Below, piece after piece: positions 1 to 11,048 of a DNA stretch of 64,000 bases. The notes beneath the pieces are model-generated. The model was not told the DNA's origin. It was given only the letters and a program-made list of their open reading frames with translations, and ran no database searches. Both the position numbers and the translations under genes were made by a program. The stretch is from Motacilla alba alba (lineage: Eukaryota; Chordata; Aves; Passeriformes; Motacillidae), in assembly GCF_015832195.1 (NCBI RefSeq), contig NC_052027.1:744001-808000 (forward strand). Reading direction: 5' to 3'. How positions within the stretch are numbered: the first letter of the stretch is position 1; the number at the start of each line of letters is the position of its first letter.

Positions 1-246
1 TGCTAGATCCCAGGTGCTGGATCCCGGTGCTGGATACTGGGTGCTGGATCCCAGTGTTGGATCCCAGGTGCTGGATCCTGAGTGCTGGATACTGGGTGCT
101 GGATCCCAGTGCTGGATCCCAGTGCTGGATCCTACTGCTGGATCCCGAGTGCTGGATCCCGGGTTCTGGATCCCAGGTGCTGGATCCTGGGTTCTGGATC
201 CCACTGCTGGATACTGGGTGCTGAATCCCAGTGCTGGATCCCAGCT
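1..246. repeat. GC-rich minisatellite, 13-14 bp unit (edge-truncated)
   Basis: About 18 head-to-tail copies of a unit close to TGCTGGATCCCAG, alternating with TGCTGGATACTGGG and TGCTGGATCCTGAG variants. The array starts at or before the window edge. Most copies carry a GGATCC. It reads open in several frames only because the unit lacks stop codons; there is no coding evidence. Confidence 0.93.
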
Positions 247-321
247 CGGGGCTGCCCCCAGGCACAGGGGGATGTGGGGTGCCCCTGCAGCTCCAGCACA
301 TTTAGCTTGGGATGTTTCTGT

Positions 322-455
322 GGGGACAGGAGCTGCTTTGGATCTCACAGGGGCAGGGGCTGCTGCTGTGTCTCCCAGGGACAGGGGCTGCTGTTGGGTC
401 TCACAGGGACAGGGGCTGCTGCTGTGTCTCTCAGGGACAGGGGCTGTTCCCAGCA
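322..455. repeat. Minisatellite, about 30 bp unit
   Basis: Four to five imperfect copies of a roughly 30-bp unit with the core GGGACAGGGGCTGCTG followed by TGT(T/C)TC(T/C)CA. It lies just after the first array but is unrelated in sequence. It carries the GGGACA hexamer that recurs in several other arrays of the window. Confidence 0.82.
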
Positions 456-2702
456 CAGGCTCCAGCTCAGGCTTTATCGGAGCAGGAGCCCCCAGAGGCT
501 GTTCCCAGTGGGGTGTAATGGAGGGGACAGGAGAACACAGATGCAGCCAGGATGGTTTTTGCCATTTTTAGAAAACGCCTGTGATGGCCAGGCCCGGGGA
601 GGTGAGGATGGCCAGCAGTAATTCTGTGGTTTCCAGCTGGGGAAAAACGAGTAAACGCCGAGAGCGACTCCCGAGGCTGAGGAAGCTTCTCCTCCTTCCT
701 CCATCTGGTTTTTGATCAGGAATTGGCTGTCTCCGTGTGACTGCAGCTCTGGCTGCCTGTGCCCAGACTGCCAATGCCCAGAGAGTGGAATGGCAGCTGC
801 TGAGCAGCACGGCTCCGGGCAGGCTGCTCCCCTGCCTCCCCGGCAGGCAGGCTCTGGCACCGAGCGAGCTCTGGGTGGATGGGCACTGAGGCTCCCCTGC
901 AGGGGGTGGGCACGACTGCGCTCCCATCAGCTCCGAGGGAAGCAGGAAAGCAGCCCTGCTCCGGGCTGTGCCTGCTGGGATGCAGGTGGAGCTGTTCTGG
1001 AGCTCCCAGCACGAGCTGCGTGTTTGGAACAGGAGGTTTTGCTCATTCTCTGCTCTGTTCCTGCTAGCTATTTTTTTTTTCCAGCATTCCCTGGTTTCTC
1101 TGTTTCTTCCTTTCAGACTTGGATCCATTTTCCTTTCAGCTGTGGGTCACTGAAACTTTCCCTGGCTGAATTTTAGCAGCCTTGGAGTTTGGCTGAGCCC
1201 TTGTTCCTCTTTGCTCATTCTGGATCCTGTTTGTTGGGTTGGTTCCTCCAGGACATCAAAACTGCTTCCCTTAACAAATTTCATTGCCCACGTTTATTTT
1301 TTGTTCCACTCCTTTTTACTCAAGCTAGACTTGTTTGAAGCGTTCTAAGTCTCATCTCTTCATGTGAGATTTTCAATTTTTATTCTCTCTTGGCAGCACT
1401 GGTGTGAGCGGAGCGAGAACGTTTGTGCTGCCTGAGTGTGGTCCTATGAGAGACTAGCAGGACTGGGCGTTACGGAATCAAAAGCGCCCATGAGAATGAG
1501 CAAAGTGTTTGTTCAGCTCACTGGGAGCTGCCCGTGAGCAGCCAAAGCCCCCTGGCTGCAGCTGGGTTTGTCCCTTTGGGAGTGCTGGTCCCTGCTTGTG
1601 TGAGCAGCCCTGGGCCTCCTCTCGCAGGGCTCCGGAGTCTCCCCCGTCCTCGGAGCCAGCAGAGGGTCTGCTCCCCTCTGAGGGCTGTGTCTCAGGAAGG
1701 GGGGGAGCTGTTCCCTGTCCCGGGGGTGCGTGGCTGCAGCCAGCACGGGGTTGCTCTGGCCGCAGCCTGCTGTGCCCTGCCACGCTCCCGTGCTGCGATG
1801 GAGCAGAGGGCTCTGCTCAGAAATCCATCCCTCCTCCCCCGTGCCTCGTCTCGCTCCTGCTGTGCCAAATGATGATGGCTGGCTGCACACCTGCCGCACG
1901 GAACGGGGCTGTTTATTTACTTATTTGTGTTGAAATCCCAGATCGGATGGCAGAGGACTAAATCGGGGGAGAAATTGATACATTAGAGAATAAATTAGAC
2001 ATTATAATCTAGGAGTAAATGAATAATAAATTAGCAAATAAGTCAGGCGTTCAGACATCAGCAGTGCTCTGTCATCTGTGTGTGAGCAGCCACGGAATGA
2101 ATGCTGTTGGACTCCTTTGTTTCTGTAACAGTCCAAAGGGAAAAGCCACCTTGGCAAATACTAAATCCTGCTGCACCTTTGCACATGATTTAAAGATCTG
2201 AAAGTGAATGAATCCTTGATTTTCAGTAAAGAGAGGGAAAATTGATGCCACTCATGAACCTAATTTGAGTTACAAACTGGGCTCTGGCAGAGTTTTCCTT
2301 GGGTTTGCTTTGTCTACTCCATCTTCACCTGCCAGCAGAACATCCTGAAAAGCAAATCTCCCCGAACAAACAGCAGTTACTCATCTAATTGCTCGCCAAG
2401 GACACCCCACTAGCAAGATTTATAGAAGCTCTCAACACATGAATTATTTTGAGGTCCTTCCAGACTGTCACAGAGTTAATTCATCAGCAGCTACATCATT
2501 TGTTCCAAACTTTGTTCGTTGCTGGCTCAGACCTCGCTGGGCTGGCTTTGCACCTGTCCCTGGGGTTGGTAGAAATACTGACAAACCAGGGTCACCACAG
2601 GGACTTGGGGGATGGCCCAGCCCGTCCCAGGGATCTCTGGAGAGCTCTCCCATCCCATCCCCAGCCCTTGTCTGGCTGCCTCAAAAGAAGCTCAAGTCAC
2701 AT
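456..2702. other. Unique intergenic sequence, no gene seen
   Basis: GC-rich unique sequence to about 1060, a short T run at 1071-1080, then more balanced sequence. From about 1900 to 2450 it is AT-rich with TTAATT/AATAAA-like words and looks like unique vertebrate non-coding DNA. Open frames are short, overlap on both strands and have no convincing splice context. No recognised transposon. Confidence 0.6.
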
Positions 2703-3293
2703 GGACGGATCCTTTGCAGGGTGCCCAGGGTGGATCCCCCTTTGGATGGATCCCTTTGCAGGGTGCCCTGGATGGATCCCCCTTTGGATGGATCCCCCTT
2801 TGGATGGATCCCTTTGCAGGGTGCCCAGGGTGGATCCCTTTGCAGGGTGCCCTGGATGTATCCCCCTTTGGATGGATCCCTTTGCAGGGTGCCCAGGGTG
2901 GATCCCCCTTTGGATGGATCCCCCTTTGGAGGGATCCCTTTGCAGGGTGCCCAGGGTGGATCGCCCTTTGGATGGATCCCCCTTTGGAGGGATCCCTTTG
3001 CAGGGTGCCCAGGGTGGATCCCCCTTTGGATGGATCCCCCTTTGGAGGGATCCCTTTGCAGGGTGCCCAGGGTGGATCCCCCTTTGGATGGATCCCTTTG
3101 CAGGGTGCCCAGGGTGGATCCCTTTGCAGGGTGCCCAGGGTGGATCCCCCTTTGGAGGGATCCCTTTGCAGGGTGCCCAGGGTGGATCCCCCTTTGGAGG
3201 GATCCCTTTGCAGGGTGCCCAGGGTGGATCCCTTTGCAGGGTGCCCAGGGTGGATCCCTTTGCAGGGCGCCTCGCAGGGTGCCCAGCTGGGCA
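2703..3293. repeat. Composite minisatellite built from 26-bp and 16-bp blocks
   Basis: Two block types alternate irregularly. The 26-bp block starts GGATCCCTTTGCAGGGTGCC. The 16-bp blocks are GGATCCCCCTTTGGAT or GGATCCCCCTTTGGAG. About 25-30 blocks are present and nearly every block begins with GGATCC. Copies are close to identical, so recent expansion or homogenisation is likely. Because 26+16=42 is a multiple of three and the blocks lack stops, long frames (up to 493 codons) stay open on both strands; these are artefacts. Confidence 0.95.
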
Positions 3294-5587
3294 CGCAGAG
3301 CTGGCAGTGCTGCCTGGGCAGCCCTTCCTGTGCCTCCCCTGCCCGGGACAGCTCCCAGCTCCCAGCAGCTGCTTCCCCCAGGCCTTTCTGGTGACACCAG
3401 CCCCCTCTGGGCCTCTGTCCCGGGCCCTTCAGACGTGGCTTGTCCTGCCACAGCTCCTCAGGTGGCACCTGCCCACCTCAGGCTGTGGAGAGTCCTTTGG
3501 AGAAGCCTCCTTGGCATCCAGGGGCCAGCAGCATGCCTGCCTCTGCACAGCACAGCCTGAGCTGCCCTGGAGATTCCCCACGTGCCCGTCCTTAGTCTTG
3601 AATAAGACCAAGCCCAGCACCCTGAGCAGTCAGGTTTTCGGCTGCTGCTCACCGGGTGAATTGCCAGCCCCCCACAGCCAGATGGCCACGGCCCCACACG
3701 GAACCCAGTGGAGCAGTCAGGAGGCCCGGGGCCCTGCAGGCTCGGGCTCAGGATGGATCCCAGCCCTCCGAGGTGGGAAGCAGGTGGCTCGCTTCCTTCT
3801 CATCATTTGTCACTTTTGTTTACCTCTGTGCTCTCAGACACAGGCCGGCAGTGGGGTGGGGAGAGCCAGGAATAGCAGGAAATGTGCTCTGCCTGGAAGG
3901 GGGGCTAGGACTTGTCCTCTGCTTGCATAAAGATCGCGGTGATTTGCATATGCAAATGAGAATGCAAGCAGTGACAGTTGAAGAGCGCGCCAGTGAACGA
4001 GTTACCTTTGGAGCACAGTGCTGAGCAGGGACTCTGCCTTGGCGCTGTCTCCAGTTCTCCCCAGGCAGAAATAAAGCTGCAGTTGAAACACTCACCAGCC
4101 CCTGGAGCTGGGGACCTGGGCTGCTGCACTGACCCCCGGTGTCACAGTCCTCTGCCGTCTGTCCCTGCCTGCCATCAGCAGGAGGCATGGGCACAGCGAG
4201 GCTCAGCATCCTCCCCGTGGCCAGCCAGGACCCAGCCGGGCAGGGAGGGTGTGCCAGCCCGGGGCAGAGTGGCCCTGGCGCTGGCTGGCCCCTCCTGTGA
4301 GGAGCTGGAGGGGTTTGTGGCCATGCTTTGATCTCAGGAGGATGCAGACGGCTCCCTTTGCAGTGAGGGGCAATGCAGCTGTCTCCAGCTGTTTGCTGTT
4401 CAGCAGGAGTTACCGGGAGGAGAGCGCCCCTCAGCCTGCAGGAGCCACTGGGGGGGAGCTCAGTGCTCACAGGGGAAGCCTCCCTGGAACAAAGATCATT
4501 AAACCTGCTCTGCTCCCAGATACTCCCTTACCCTCCCAATTTCATAGCGCTCGCAAGGGGACAGAGCCATCCTTTGGTCATGCTCAGCTTTCTGCTGGAC
4601 TCCCACATCCACCCAGATCCCTTTTCCCATCTGGAGCTGCCTGTGCACCAGCCAGGACGAGTTTTCCACAAAAAAAATCTTTGCAGAATCTCTTTGCTTA
4701 AACTCATTTCTGTGTGTTTGCATTTGTGAGAGCAAACAAGCTCTGTGAAGCCTTTGCTTAGCAAGGTTAGGAATTATTTGCTTATTTGCTTGTTTTGTTC
4801 CCTGTTTGAGCAGCTGCTGATTTTTCGTGGCTGTGGCTGTGGCTCAGCCCAGCCTGGAGTAACAAGGGTGGGAAATGCAATCAAAGGTGTCAGTATTGCT
4901 CTTTGGGAGCTGTGGTACGGCTCTGCCCTGCTCAGAGCGGGGAAGGAGGCAGGGAGGGACCCCAGGCTGGGACCCCGGGCTGGGGGCTGTCATGTGTGGT
5001 GGCTTTGGCTGTGGGGAACCCCCCGGGAGCTGTCCCTGATCCATCCCTGTGGGATTTCTGCTCTGCCAGCTGAGTCAAATGCACATCTCAAGGGAATTGT
5101 TTGCGTGGTTCTCTCCAATGTTTCCTTTGGACGCAGCTTCTTTCCCCAAACTGGGTCGAGTGGTGTAGCAGGCATAACAGTAACCCAGAGCAAAGCTGAA
5201 TCAAATCCACAAGCAGAAAAAACAGCCACAAAGCCACCTTTAAAGTATAACCACAACAGACCCTCAGGCTGTAACGGAGAGCACGTAATAACCCAGTGAC
5301 AGCAGGAGCAGAGTGAAACCACAGCAAGAGGCTGAGCAGGACAGAAAAAGCCGTGAGCTGGGGACTGCAATCCCTGCCCTGCTCTGGGGCTGAGCTTGCT
5401 TTCCTCCTAGCCCCATTAAACCGTGTTTGTGCTGGACTGTTGTGGGGAAAAGGCACCCTAAAGTTTTATGAGGAGAGCCTTGGAGGGGATAAGTGTTTGT
5501 GGGGAGCTGCTGTGGGCTCCTGAGGGATGCAGGAGAGGTGGCAGTGCCAGGCTGTGCTGCTGTCAGGCTGTGTGGGGTGGCAGGGAG
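3294..5587. other. Unique intergenic sequence, no gene seen
   Basis: Mixed GC-rich (3294-4620) and more balanced (4650-5300) unique sequence. The notable site is the palindromic octamer at 3942-3957, listed separately. No convincing exon or transposon was found. Confidence 0.55.
3942..3957. promoter_or_regulatory. Palindromic double octamer (POU-factor type site)
   Basis: ATTTGCATATGCAAAT is a perfect 16-bp palindrome made of two head-to-head octamers (ATTTGCAT and ATGCAAAT). The octamer is the classical binding site of POU-domain factors (OCT1, OCT2, BRN and others), and a palindromic arrangement could accept a dimer. The site is seen directly; function and target gene are inference. Confidence 0.45.
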
Positions 5588-5722
5588 GGTTCCCCTTCCC
5601 TCATGAGCCCCAGGGCTGTTCCCCTTCCTGGGTTCCCTTTCCTGGGTTCTCCTTCCCTCATGAACCCCAGGGCTGTTCCCTTTTTTTGGATTCCCCTTCC
5701 CATGAACCCCAGGGCTGTTTCT
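5588..5722. repeat. Short tandem duplication, about 55 bp unit
   Basis: About 2.5 copies of a unit containing CCTTCCCTCATGAACCCCAG and GGGCTGTTCCC, with internal duplication of TTCCTGGGTTC. Low copy number and diverged. Confidence 0.75.
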
Positions 5723-5933
5723 CCCCCGGGACCCGCACGCCCCCAGCTCTGTGGGACTTTGGGAGCAGGGAATGGGCCCCTCTCTGTGGCTGTGAGGTGC
5801 AGCAGATACCTTCAACCAACCCAGGGCTGGCAGTCGCTGTTTAAACTCTGAGAATCAGAACTGACCAGGTTTTGGACACAGAGGCAGATCCCCATATAAT
5901 CAGCTTTCTGGAATGATGCCCTCCCACCCCCCC

Positions 5934-5978
5934 AAAAAAAAAAAATAAGAGAAAAAAAAAGAAAAATTTTAAAAAATT
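5934..5978. repeat. A-rich low-complexity tract
   Basis: A runs interrupted by T and G (AAAAATAAGAGAAAAAAAAA-like). It has no recognisable retroposon body on its 5' side, so I call it simple sequence rather than a poly(A) tail. Confidence 0.85.
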
Positions 5979-6985
5979 GGAAATTTTGTGCAGCTGCAAA
6001 GACTGGGAACTTATTTACCAGTGCAAACAGGAGGAGCCTGCCAAGTTGCCAACACAGTTGTCTAATTTGTTGACATGGAGATCACAAGCAAGGTTTTATC
6101 TAGTCCAGTCCCTGTGCATTTGTTTGCTGCCTGCTCAGGTCTGTAATCCAGCCCCTCCTGGGTGGGGGCAGCCAAGGGCAGGGACATTTCAAACCTTGTT
6201 TTGAGCCCCTCTGGTGGCAGGACCTGTTGTCTCAGGTGGGGTTTGCTCCCGGGGGCTGGGGCAGGTGGCAGTGGGATGGGGAGGGACAGCGATGGTGTGG
6301 CTGCACTCTGGGGTGGGTGACATCCAGCTGGGGTCCCTGCAGCTGGGACCCTTCCCAAGGAACCCGGGTGCCCCTGGGCGTCCCACCGCAGCCAGAGCAG
6401 CCGGGATGGGGCTCCTGCTTTGGCTGCCTTGGACCTGCTCACCCCCAGCACGCCTCTCCCAAAATCCCCGTGGGTACTTCACCCAGACAGACAGGGAGAC
6501 AGACTCCTTGAGCAGGAGAATCCCCTCTCCCTTTCAGACCTAAAGGGCGTTTTCCTTCTTTCCCCCTGCCGTGTGCTCCTGCCCGCCCGCAGGGACAGGG
6601 CACGGTGCAAAGCCTGGTGCTGGAGTGCCCCAGCCCCTCCAGGCTCTGTGCCATCCCTGGCAGCCCTGCTCCGCCATGGCAGCGGGACATGCACAAGAGC
6701 AGAGGTCACTCGGGCCCTTACCCACAGCCAATGCAAGTTTCCCTTCCAGAATCGATTTCCCCTGCTCAGGAAATCGCTCTGTGCATGCCCAGGTGACAAA
6801 AGGGACTGCATGGGGTCATTGTGCCTCAGGAAAAATCCTATTTGGCATGAAAACACCCTGACCCCAAATCCTTCCTCGCGACCTCTGAATAATTCCCATC
6901 TCACAGTGCTGTTCTGCGCTCTGCCTGACTCTCTCTCATGCACACCCCTCTCGGTGACCTCTCTAAAACCCCTGTTCGCTCTGTG
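5979..6985. other. Unique intergenic sequence, no gene seen
   Basis: Mostly GC-rich unique sequence. Open frames on both strands are low-complexity and overlap each other. Nothing supportable was found. Confidence 0.5.
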
Positions 6986-7092
6986 GGGCCAAACCTGCTC
7001 CTGCTGCCCTCCCTGCTCCTGCCCTCCCTGCTGCTGCTCTTCCTGCTGCTCCTGCTGCCCACCCTGTTCCTGCTGCCCTCCCTGCTCCAGGA
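6986..7092. repeat. CTG/CCT-rich pyrimidine tandem tract
   Basis: Irregular tandem repeats of CCTGCTCCTGCTGCCCTC-like words, strongly pyrimidine-biased on the plus strand. A poly-Leu frame results by chance; there is no coding evidence. Confidence 0.8.
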
Positions 7093-7193
7093 CCCCCCCA
7101 GGCATTTCTTCCTTGTGCTGCTGGTCTCTGGAGTGGCTCCAGTTTGTCCTGGGGTGGCCGTGGGGCTGCTGCGGCCAGGGGTGTGCTCGGTGT

Positions 7194-7304
7194 GACAATG
7201 TCAGTGTGTGACAGTGTCAGTGTGACAGTGTCAGTGTGTGACAGTGTCAGTGTGTGACAGTGTGTGACAGTGTCAGAGTGTGACAGTGTCAGTGTGTGAC
7301 AGTC
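7194..7304. repeat. Minisatellite, 16-18 bp unit (GTGTGACAGTGTCA)
   Basis: About seven copies of TGTCAGTGTGTGACAG and shorter variants. Each unit contains a small inverted repeat, TGTCA/TGACA. Confidence 0.92.
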
Positions 7305-7367
7305 CCTCACCCTGCCCAGGACGGGCAGCAGCAGGGCTGGGAGCACAGCCCTCTCCTTGCACAGAAA

Positions 7368-7556
7368 GATTTCACAGCGCCATGGAATTACAGCAGGGCT
7401 GGGCTTGGGAGGGACCCCAAATCCCCCCCCAGTGCCACCCTGCCACAGCAGGGACACCTCCCACTGTCCCAGGGTGTCCCAGCCCCAGTGTCCAGCCTGG
7501 CCTGGGCACTGCCAGGGATCCAGGGGCACCACAGCTGCTCTGGGCACCCTGGCTGG
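7368..7556 (-). mobile_element. CR1-type LINE fragment (3' end), minus orientation
   Basis: The plus strand reads as the reverse complement of a CR1 3' region: a degenerate ACAGCGCCATGGAATTACAG start, then GGGCTTGGGAGGGACC, then CACCCTGCCACAGCAGGGAC and further non-coding 3'-end sequence. It is diverged and 5'-truncated, as most avian CR1 copies are. The family is recognised from its typical pattern; the subfamily is not assigned. Confidence 0.72.
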
Positions 7557-8095
7557 AAACTACTCTGGAAAACCCTCAACCTCCTTCGTGGGAATTCACT
7601 AAGGGCCAGGGTGAACGGGGCCAACGTGTGTCCTTCCCAAAATTTCTGGCTTTTTGGTCTCTTCCTAAGGATATCCCAGCTTTTTGATCTCAATGTGTAA
7701 TTTAATCTGTCGGGGCACAATAAGTGATCTGACCTCCATTAAGAGCTTTCTGCCTTTACAGTAATACATTTAAATAACGCCAACCTTTCGGAATGTAGGA
7801 TGATACTGTTTACAACTCTCTAAAAATTGGCAAATAACTCTTTAATGACAGCTGGGAAAAATAATCCTTTCAAAAACTCTTAATGCTGTTTTAAAAGCCC
7901 TGTGCCCCTCAGCTCCACAAATGTACAAGCAGCTGAAGCCCAGAAAAAGCTTTTCCCTTTTGGATGTCCTGACAAAATCCACCGTGTCTGGGACAGAAGC
8001 AGCCTGGGGTAAACCATCTGACCTGGGGTGTGATTGCCACGTCCTGGGCTGGCTCAGCACTCTGCAGCGGGTGCCCCTGTGTGCCCCCGCAGCCC
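7557..8095. other. Unique sequence with an AT-rich island
   Basis: 7690-7870 is AT-rich, unique and free of recognisable repeats (GTAATACATTTAAATAACGC and similar), a typical look for conserved non-coding DNA. The rest is ordinary unique sequence. No gene seen. Confidence 0.5.
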
Positions 8096-8408
8096 TGGGG
8101 GTGACACACACCCCGTGAGGGTGTCCCCGAGAGCCCCAGGGGGGGACACAGGGGTGTCCCTGTGGGGACACAGGGGTGTGTGTGCCCCGGGGGGGACACA
8201 GGGGTATGTTTCCCCCAGGGGTGGGACACAGGGGTGTTCCTGTGGGGACACGGGGGGTGTCCCAGTGTGCCCCAGTGGGGGACACAGGGGTGTCCCTGTG
8301 GGGACACAGGGGGTGTCCCCGTGAGCCCCAGGGGTGGGACACAGGGGTGTTCCTGTGGGGACACGGGGGGTGTCCCAGTGTGCCCCAGTGGGGGACACAG
8401 GGGTGTCC
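8096..8408. repeat. Minisatellite based on GGGGACACAGGGGTGTCC
   Basis: About 12 units of 22-28 bp with the core GGGGACACAGGGGTGTCC. A higher-order duplication is visible: about 70 bp from 8223 recurs almost exactly from 8335, giving a period near 112 bp. The core contains the inverted repeat GGACAC/GTGTCC. Confidence 0.93.
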
Positions 8409-9837
8409 CAGGCGCGCTCTGCCCCGCGGGCAGGGCTTTGGCCTCACTGCAGCCCAGCTCTGCCGAGGCTGTGGCTGAGGAGTTTCCCCGGGCTGCCCCC
8501 TCCTCCCGGGCTGGCCTTTGCTGGCTCCGTGCACTGAAACCCGTCCGTTCCAGTGATGCCAGGCTGCGCCTTGGTGCCTTTCCAGACATCCACTGAAACA
8601 CAGCCACGGCCTTTCTTCCCAGAAAACTCCCATTTTGCTCTCTGGCTGGAAGGATGATGGCAGAGCAGGGTATTTAGGATCTCCAAACTCCCTGCCACAA
8701 AACAGGAACCAGCTAATCAGAGGGACAGACAGGCTAATTGCAGCAGAGAGAGCACTTCTATTTATTCCCAAGGATCTTGTTAATCAGCAATAATGGAAAA
8801 GGAAACAGCAAAAAATTACATGGCAGTTAAGCGAGTTTGGGGTAAAATACATGTTCTTAAATTAACCTAAGTGTCTTTGAATCACAAGAACGTAATTTAA
8901 TTAATCCATTAGCGATATGAAACTCAAATCCTGCCTCCCAGCAGTGGAGGCAGTGGTCTGTGTGGTGTGGGGAGGAGCTGGTGGTGCTGTCAGAGCCCTG
9001 CCTGCCCTCAGGTGGGATAACATCCACCCACAGATTTCACTCTGGGGGTTTGGAGTCCCTTTTGCTGTCCCGGTTGGGAGGAGCTGGGGCAGAAGCCCTG
9101 GGCAGTGTCCAGAGCAGCCAGCAGCAGGGCTCACAGTCTGACCCCTGAGCTGAGGGGCTTTGGGGGCACAGGAGCAGGAGCAGAGTCCAGCAGAATGAGA
9201 GGATGCTGCTGCTGGCTCCCTGCTCCGTGGCTGTGGCACAGGCACAGTTACACAGACATCAGCAGTAAAATAAAACAATTGCATTTTGGCCAATATCTGC
9301 TCTCCCTGATGTGCCAACGCCCTTCTGGGATCAGGGCTCATCACTGGTGTAGGATGGAGAGCAATGGGATCTGGTGAGCATCTGGAGTCTGCTTGCAGAG
9401 GCTGCTGTTTATGAGCACATTCGGATTCCTGATTGGAAACAAACACCATTCAAAAATCAAACCTTGATCCCCTCGAGTCACATAGAGACGGGCACTAACA
9501 AGCATCTTATGAGCTCAAAATTGAGTTTTACAGCATTTCAGCAGAGCAGTCTTGGAAAATTAAGACGAGGTTTGGAGACAGGAGAGAGCTTAGGTGTCTG
9601 TGTTTGAGGTAAATAACTGAGCAGCTGTGCAGGTACCCTGCATTTACACCTGTGCTGGCCAACCCCCTGAATGACTTCACCCTGCAGAGGAACCAGCTTG
9701 GGCTGCAGCACACAGGACAGAAAGTGCCCGAGAAGCTGCTGATGCCTTTGGCAGCCTCCCCTCCCCAGCCACAGCCAGCTCCTCGGAAAATGGTCCTTCA
9801 AATATTCACGATCTCATCCTCGCCTCTCACTGCTGGT
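8409..9837. other. Unique intergenic sequence with AT-rich island
   Basis: GC-rich from 8409 to 8640. 8690-8930 is AT-rich unique sequence with homeodomain-like words (TTAATCAGCAATAATGG, TTTAATTAATCCATTAGC) and is a reasonable candidate for a conserved non-coding element. 8930-9837 is ordinary unique sequence. No exon supported. Confidence 0.5.
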
Positions 9838-10218
9838 GGTGGGTTTGGAGTGTCCTCTGATGGAATCTGGAGTGTCCTCTGATGGAATCTGTGTGCAGTG
9901 TTCTCTGGTGGAATCTGTGTGGAGTGTCCCCTGATGGAATCTGCAGTGTCCTCTGATGGAATCTGGAGTGTTCTCTGGTGGAATCTGGAGTGTTCTCTGA
10001 TGGAATCTGGAGTGTTCCCTGGTGGAATCTGGAGTGTTCTCTGATGGAATCTGGAATGTTCTCTGGTGGAATCTGTGTGGAGTGTCCTCTGATGGAATCT
10101 GGAGTGTTCCCTGATGGAATCTGGAATGTTCTCTGGTGGAATCTGGAGTGTTCCCTGGTGGAATCTGGAGTGTTCCCTGGTGGAATCTGGAGTGTTCTCT
10201 GGTGGAATCTGTGTGGAG
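9838..10218. repeat. Minisatellite, 22-bp unit (27-bp variants)
   Basis: About 17 copies of TGGAATCTGGAGTGTTCTCT plus GA or GG. A 27-bp variant carries an extra GTGTG. Copies differ mainly at TCTGA/TCTGG and TTCT/TCCC positions. Frames through it are artefacts. Confidence 0.95.
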
Positions 10219-10479
10219 CCCATTCCCATGGTCCCTTTGACATCACCTTTGGTGGGATAACTTCACCAGGAGCAGAGAAGGGAGGGGGAGCAGGGAGCAT
10301 GCACAGGAGCTGTTCCTGCCAGGATGGACTCAGTAGCCTCCGCTTGCTCTGTGAAGGTGCCAGCCCGAGTGTCCCCACGAGGAGAATCCTGCTTGCTCCC
10401 TGGAGCCAGGGACACATCCCTGCGGCACTGCCACCCTGGCACCTCTGGGGCTTGGTCTGCACGGGCAGTGAGTCAAGCT

Positions 10480-10998
10480 CCTGGGGACACGGGCAGTGAC
10501 ACGACAATGTCCCCAGAGGACACAGGCAGTGGTCAGTGACAGGACAATGTCCCCAGGGGACACGGGCAGTGGCAGGCCAATGTCCCCAGGGGACATGGAC
10601 ACTGGTCAGTGACAGGACAATGTCCCCAGGGGACACAGGCAATGGTCAGTGACAGCACAGATGTCCCCTGGGTGACACAGGCAGTGGTCAGTGACAGGCC
10701 AATGTCCCCAGAGGACACAGGCAGTGGTCAGTGACAGCACAGATGTCCCCAGGGGACATGGGCAGTGGTCAGTGACAGCACAGATGTCCCCAGGGGACAC
10801 AGGCAGTGGTCAGTGACAGGCCAATGTCCCCAGAAGGACACGGGCAGTGGTCAGTGACAGGCCAATGTCCCCAGAAGGACACAGGCAGTGGTCAGTGACA
10901 GGCCAATGTCCCCAGAGGGACACAGGCAGTGGTCAGTGACAGGCCAATGTCCCCAGAGGACACGGGCAGTGGTCAGTGACAGGACAATGTCCCCTGGG
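10480..10998. repeat. Minisatellite, 40-bp unit containing a perfect hairpin
   Basis: About 13 copies of a 40-bp unit made of GACAGGACAATGTCCCCAGG followed by GGACACGGGCAGTGGTCAGT. Each full unit carries TGTCCCC-A-GGGGACA, an inverted repeat with a one-base centre. Variants include GACAGCACAGATG and AGAAGGACAC forms. The array ends where a (GGA)n run begins shortly after. Confidence 0.95.
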
Positions 10999-11016
10999 TG
11001 ACTGGAGGGGCCCTGC

Positions 11017-11048
11017 TGAGAGGAGGAGGAGGAGGAGGAGGAGGAGGC
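11017..11048. repeat. (GGA)n microsatellite
   Basis: About ten GGA/GAG triplets in an uninterrupted purine run immediately after the 40-bp minisatellite. Confidence 0.92.

Noticed and set aside
2449..3930. Open frame of 493 codons on the plus strand (and long frames on minus)
   Set aside because: It runs through a tandem array whose block lengths sum to a multiple of three and which lacks stops. The peptide is a repeated artefact and both strands are equally open.
6985..7195. Leucine-rich frame resembling a signal peptide or membrane segment
   Set aside because: Produced by a CTG/CCT simple repeat; no conserved residues or gene structure.
7842..8771. 309-codon minus-strand frame rich in Pro/His/Gly
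   Set aside because: Most of it is the GGGGACAC minisatellite read antisense; no splice or homology support.
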